Assembly (NCBI GenBank): GCA_007125475.1
Contig: SLDB01000363.1
Location: 1 to 7,984, forward strand
Direction: 5' to 3'
DNA: 7,984 nt
Origin: Nitriliruptoraceae bacterium
Lineage (GTDB): Bacteria; Actinomycetota; Nitriliruptoria; Nitriliruptorales; Nitriliruptoraceae
Shown: positions 5,886 through 7,984 of the stretch, one piece after another
Layout: each line of letters begins with the position of its first letter
Numbering within the stretch: position 1 is the first letter of the stretch
The notes under the pieces: model-generated
What the model was told of the DNA's origin: nothing
Databases searched by the model: none
The model's input: only the letters and a program-made list of their open reading frames with translations
Position numbers and translations under genes: made by a program

Positions 5886-6496
5886 GCCGCCGCCTGCGGT
5901 GAGCGGGCCGGTTCGACCCCGATCATGGAGTTGCGCGTGACCAGCGTCTCCAGCTCCCCGGTCGACCATCCGTCGGTGCCGGCCGGGCGCATCGGGGTGA
6001 CGAGGTAGCGGATCTCGGAGGTCGAGTCCCACACCTGCACCTCGACATCGTCAGCGAGGTGCGTCCCGAACGCCGCCAGGACGCTGCGCGGATCGGCGAC
6101 GGCGCGGGCACGGTACGGCGCCGACTTGTACCACGCCGGGGGGAGTCCGAGCACCGGCCACGGATAGCACGAGCAGAGGGTGCAGACCACCAGGTTGTGG
6201 ACCTCGGGGGTGTTGGCCACCGCCACCAGGTGCTCTCCCTGCAGGCCGCCGATGCCGACCGAGGCGGCCGCGGCGGTCGCGTCGTCGAGGAGGGCGTCAG
6301 CGAACGCCGGGTCCGTCCAGGCACGGGCGACCAGGTGCGCGCCGTTGCGTGGACCCACCCGGTGCTCGTAGGCGTCGATGAGCTCATCGAGGGCGGCCGG
6401 GTCGATCACGCCCTTCTCCACCAGCAGCGACTCCAGCGCCCGCACCTCGAGCGCGAACTCCGACGGGGGTTCGGTGTGGTCGTCGGGGTGCGTCAC
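5882..6496 (-). CDS. nthA: Nitrile hydratase alpha subunit, cobalt type
   Basis: The 204-residue catalytic subunit of nitrile hydratase (nitrile + water to amide). The metal site is VCTLCSC, with ligand cysteines C105, C108 and C110. Thr after the first cysteine marks the cobalt class, while iron enzymes have Ser. In the family, the second and third cysteines are post-translationally oxidised to sulfinic and sulfenic acids. Other signatures are GEHLVAVANTPEVHN (87-101), YPWPVLGLPPAWYKS (111-125), VWDSTSEIRYLV (155-166), PMRPAGTDGWS (168-178) and LVTRNSMIGV (185-194). The length matches the family. Start: GTG 6496 has an AGGAG site 8 bases upstream. It is the first gene of the alpha-beta-Ldh operon. 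Thiocyanate hydrolase and toyocamycin nitrile hydratase share the motif but are three-subunit enzymes, so an ordinary two-subunit nitrile hydratase is preferred. No activator gene or amidase is adjacent in the window. Confidence 0.95.
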   Translation of the reverse strand: MTHPDDHTEPPSEFALEVRALESLLVEKGVIDPAALDELIDAYEHRVGPRNGAHLVARAWTDPAFADALLDDATAAAASVGIGGLQGEHLVAVANTPEVHNLVVCTLCSCYPWPVLGLPPAWYKSAPYRARAVADPRSVLAAFGTHLADDVEVQVWDSTSEIRYLVTPMRPAGTDGWSTGELETLVTRNSMIGVEPARSPQAAA

Positions 6497-6505
6497 GTCC
6501 GTGGC

Positions 6506-6521
6506 TCCTGGGTTCCTGGGT
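6506..6521 (-). repeat. Tandem 8-bp repeat giving a doubled ribosome-site core for nthA
   Basis: TCCTGGGT occurs twice in direct succession (6506-6513, 6514-6521). On the minus strand this places two AGGA cores upstream of the nthA GTG. The nearer one, as AGGAG, lies 8 bases from the start codon, and the other is 8 bases further away. It could be a duplicated ribosome site or a simple slippage product. Confidence 0.45.
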
Positions 6522-6606
6522 GGTGGTCCGGTTGCGGTGCCGTCACGCAGTCTCGTACATCCGAGGCCGCGGTGTCGACGAACCCGGGGTGCGAGGAGGC
6601 GTGTGG

Positions 6607-6612
6607 CATCCT
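6607..6612 (+). promoter_or_regulatory. Candidate -10 element for the selenoprotein gene
   Basis: CATCCT is a partial TANNNT match (A at position 2, T at position 6). It lies six bases before an in-frame GTG at 6619, so a leaderless start there is conceivable. Otherwise the transcript would have a leader of about 70 bases before the ATG at 6688. The region 6497-6687 between the divergent genes shows no other supported gene. A TCGACA-like -35 followed by TACGAG on the minus strand (near 6552-6578) is too loosely spaced to call for nthA. Confidence 0.25.
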
Positions 6613-6687
6613 GGGGCCGTGCCCCCGGTCGAACCCGTCGACGTGGGTTCCTCCTCCTTCCCCCGTGTTCCCCCCCGTGAGGTCTTC

Positions 6688-7245
6688 ATGCCCGGACACC
6701 CTGCTCCCCGGATCGGTGACCCTGCCCCGCCGCTGCGGCTCCCGGCGCTCACCGGCGAGGTGGTCGACCTCGCCGATCTGCGGGGCCGGCCGGTGGTCGT
6801 GTCGTTCCTCCGCCACGCCGGCTGACTGATCTGCCGAGCGCACCTCGTGAAGGTGTGTGAACGAGCCGATCGGCTCCGCGATGCCGGCGTCGAGGCGCTG
6901 TTCGTGGTGCACGACGAGCCGGCCAAGGTCCGTGCCCAGCTCCTGGCCGGGATCGAACCGTCCTTCCCGGTCCTGGTCGACGAGGACCGTCAGGCCTACG
7001 ACGTCTGGGGGTTGCGCCGGGCCCGTCGCCGGGAGATCTGGCTCGACCCGCAGGTGTGGCGGAGCTACGCGGCGCTGCTGCGCTCCGGTGAGCGGATCCG
7101 TGGCGCCGGCAAGGACGCGTTGCAGCTCGGCGGCGACTTCGTCGTCGACCCGTCCGGGGTGGTCGTGTTCAGCCGTCCGCAGCAGCGCGACGACCGGCCG
7201 GCCGTCGGCCACCTCGAACGAGCCGCCCGCGACGCCGGGGCCTGA
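6688..7245 (+). CDS. Selenocysteine-containing peroxiredoxin-like (AhpC/TSA, SelL-like) protein, UxxC
   Basis: Thioredoxin-fold redox protein of 185 residues if the in-frame TGA at 6823-6825 is read as selenocysteine (residue 46). The N-terminal part holds the typical opening RIGDPAPPLRLPAL, a strand-turn LADLRGRPVVVSFLRHAG, then U46-L-I-C49. That is the position where relatives carry CxxC. The same frame continues at once with the expected helix (CRAHLVKVCERADRLRDAG), strand EALFVVHDEP, FPVLVDEDRQAYDVWGL, and the C-terminal LGGDFVVDPSGVVVF of AhpC/TSA-like proteins. It probably reduces peroxides or disulfides in the cytoplasm. Start: ATG 6688 has GAGG five bases upstream; an in-frame GTG at 6619 is an alternative. 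The GTG at 6847 after the TGA has no ribosome site and would remove the fold's first strands and active site. A nonsense mutation or base error cannot be excluded from one sequence. The gene is divergent from the nitrile hydratase operon. Confidence 0.82.
6838..6858 (+). promoter_or_regulatory. Predicted bacterial SECIS hairpin
   Basis: GCGCACCU (6838-6845) pairs with AGGUGUGU (6851-6858) over eight base pairs, two of them G-U, closing a five-base loop CGUGA. The stem begins 12 bases and the loop 20 bases after the TGA. Bacterial SECIS elements sit inside the coding region just after the UGA. They have their apical loop roughly 16-37 bases downstream and a G in the first two loop positions, and this hairpin meets each condition. 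The loop also contains GU, the bases SelB reads in Escherichia coli fdhF. A further GCCGA/UCGGC pairing (6833-6837 with 6870-6874) could add a lower stem across an 11-base bulge. Confidence 0.7.
6863..6876 (+). repeat. Perfect 14-bp palindrome after the SECIS
   Basis: GAGCCGATCGGCTC is a perfect palindrome within the selenoprotein coding sequence, starting five bases after the SECIS stem. In RNA it gives a five-pair stem with a GAUC tetraloop. It would compete with the possible lower stem of the SECIS, so it may be part of the same structure or coincidental. Confidence 0.4.
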
Positions 7246-7266
7246 GCCGGGCGGCGACGCACCGGC
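7246..7266. terminator. Weak hairpin between the selenoprotein and MFS genes
   Basis: GCCGG (7246-7250) and CCGGC (7262-7266) form a 5-bp inverted repeat with an 11-base loop, directly after the selenoprotein stop and before the end of the convergent MFS gene. The 30-base gap must hold transcription end signals for both, but this hairpin is only marginal. Confidence 0.25.
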
Positions 7267-7275
7267 ACGCGACGC

Positions 7276-7984
7276 TCACGGCGAGGTCGCCGCCGGCTCC
7301 TCGGGGGTGAGTCGCCGCCCGCCGAGGTGGATCCCGGCTGCGGAGGCGACCGCGACGAAGGCCGCGGTGAGCCACATCGCCGGGTAGCCGGCGGTGTCGG
7401 CGATCACCCCCGCGACCGTCGGGCCGATCGTGGCACCGATGAGGACCCCGGGGGCGATCGCCCCCGTGATGCGTCCCGGTGTCCGGTGGTAGGCGCGGAC
7501 CAGCGCGAACCAGAACACCCCGTTGAACCCCCACACCCCGATCATCGCGACCGTGATCCCGGTCGCCATCGCCGCTGGTGTCCCGGTGGCGAGCATGGCC
7601 AGACCGACGGCGCCGCCGGCGATCAGCCCCGCGCACAGCGTGAGGTGGCCCGAGAGCATGCGGTCGCTGAGCACGCCCATCCCGACGCGGGTGAGGACGG
7701 CGGCCGCGCTCGCGGCGGCGAACAGCATCCCGGCGGCCTGTGGCGAGACCCCCGACGGGACCGCGGAGGCGACGTAGAACGTCGTCGCGATCGCGCTCGC
7801 CGCGGCCGCGCCCCCGGAGGCCGCCGCGAGCAGCAGCAGCACGCCACGCTCGGCCAGCGGTTCGGCGGGGGTGCGGCTCCGGCTCCCCGTCCGCGGTGTC
7901 CGCGGCACCGTGCGGCGTGCCGAGACCGCGACGATGATCGCCAGCACGCCGGCGGCGAGATAGCCGGAGCGCCAGCCGAGGGTG
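7276..7984 (-). CDS. MFS transporter, C-terminal half (runs off the right edge)
   Basis: The reading frame is open to the window edge and its start lies beyond it, so this is a partial gene. The visible part begins TLGWRSGYLAAGVLAIIVA, the GWR-containing end of the first half (TM5-TM6 region) of an MFS protein. A basic, hydrophilic central loop (RRTVPRTPRTGSRSRTP) follows, then six hydrophobic segments matching TM7-TM12. MGVLSDRMLSGH carries the G-x-x-x-D-R type loop of the second half. GVWGFNGVFWFALVRAY and TPGRITGAIAPGVLIGATIGP correspond to TM10-TM11. The substrate is unknown; drug-efflux or sugar/organic acid types are equally possible. The GTG at 7947 is internal and not a real start, since the GWR segment lies before it. 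It converges on the selenoprotein gene. Confidence 0.85.
   Translation of the reverse strand, partial: TLGWRSGYLAAGVLAIIVAVSARRTVPRTPRTGSRSRTPAEPLAERGVLLLLAAASGGAAAASAIATTFYVASAVPSGVSPQAAGMLFAAASAAAVLTRVGMGVLSDRMLSGHLTLCAGLIAGGAVGLAMLATGTPAAMATGITVAMIGVWGFNGVFWFALVRAYHRTPGRITGAIAPGVLIGATIGPTVAGVIADTAGYPAMWLTAAFVAVASAAGIHLGGRRLTPEEPAATSP

Noticed and set aside
6688..6825. Simple pseudogene or sequencing error at the TGA
   Set aside because: Not fully excludable, but the TGA sits on the catalytic Cys position and is followed by a SECIS-like hairpin. The rest of the gene is intact on both sides, with no other stop or frameshift.
6847..7245. Stand-alone 132-codon gene starting at GTG 6847
   Set aside because: It has no ribosome site and lacks the first strands and active site of the thioredoxin fold. 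It is the part of the selenoprotein after the TGA.
1..7984. CRISPR array, insertion sequence or attachment site
   Set aside because: I found no spaced direct repeats, terminal inverted repeats, transposase or integrase motifs.

Overview
The window reads as chromosomal DNA from a high-GC actinobacterium. Codon third positions are strongly G/C, GTG starts are common, and several promoter candidates have only a recognisable TANNNT-type -10. The PIN-PhoH protein matches the mycobacterial/actinobacterial PhoH2 type. A Pseudonocardiales-like host is a guess; nothing here fixes the genus. There are no rRNA or tRNA genes, insertion sequences, phage genes or CRISPR arrays.

Layout. (1) 1-250 is non-coding, with hairpins and a weak promoter candidate. 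(2) 251-1606 (+) is an MFS transporter with an acidic PDDDP repeat in its central loop. It converges on phoH2, 1643-3004 (-), a PIN-domain plus PhoH-ATPase RNA-processing protein. (3) 3005-3364 is a divergent promoter region. It leads on the plus strand into an 18-codon ORF that overlaps (ATGA) the start of an SDR oxidoreductase, 3418-4086. (4) Converging on the SDR is a minus-strand operon: cobalt-type nitrile hydratase alpha (5882-6496), beta (5220-5885), and an Ldh-family NAD(P)-dependent dehydrogenase (4132-5223). Both junctions are 4-nt GTGA overlaps. No amidase or nitrile hydratase activator gene is visible. (5) Divergent from the operon is a thioredoxin-fold, peroxiredoxin-like gene, 6688-7245 (+), interrupted by one in-frame TGA at 6823-6825. 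(6) The right edge holds the C-terminal half of a second MFS transporter (7276 to beyond 7984, -).

The main finding is the TGA at 6823. It falls exactly on the first residue of the expected CxxC redox motif (HAG-U-LIC), and the protein continues in the same frame with the rest of its fold. Twelve bases downstream is an 8-bp stem with a five-base loop, CGUGA, that carries G at loop position 2. This fits a bacterial SECIS element. The gene is therefore best read as a selenoprotein of the AhpC/TSA / SelL-like redox group, and conventional annotation would split or truncate it. The selenocysteine machinery (selA, selB, selC, selD) is not in the window, so this depends on the rest of the genome.

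How the genes may work together: the nitrile hydratase would convert a nitrile to its amide, and the co-translated Ldh-family enzyme probably acts on a related 2-hydroxy/2-oxo acid or cyclic imine. The selenoprotein shares the divergent intergenic region with the operon, so co-regulation is possible but unproven. phoH2 and the flanking transporters look like independent units.
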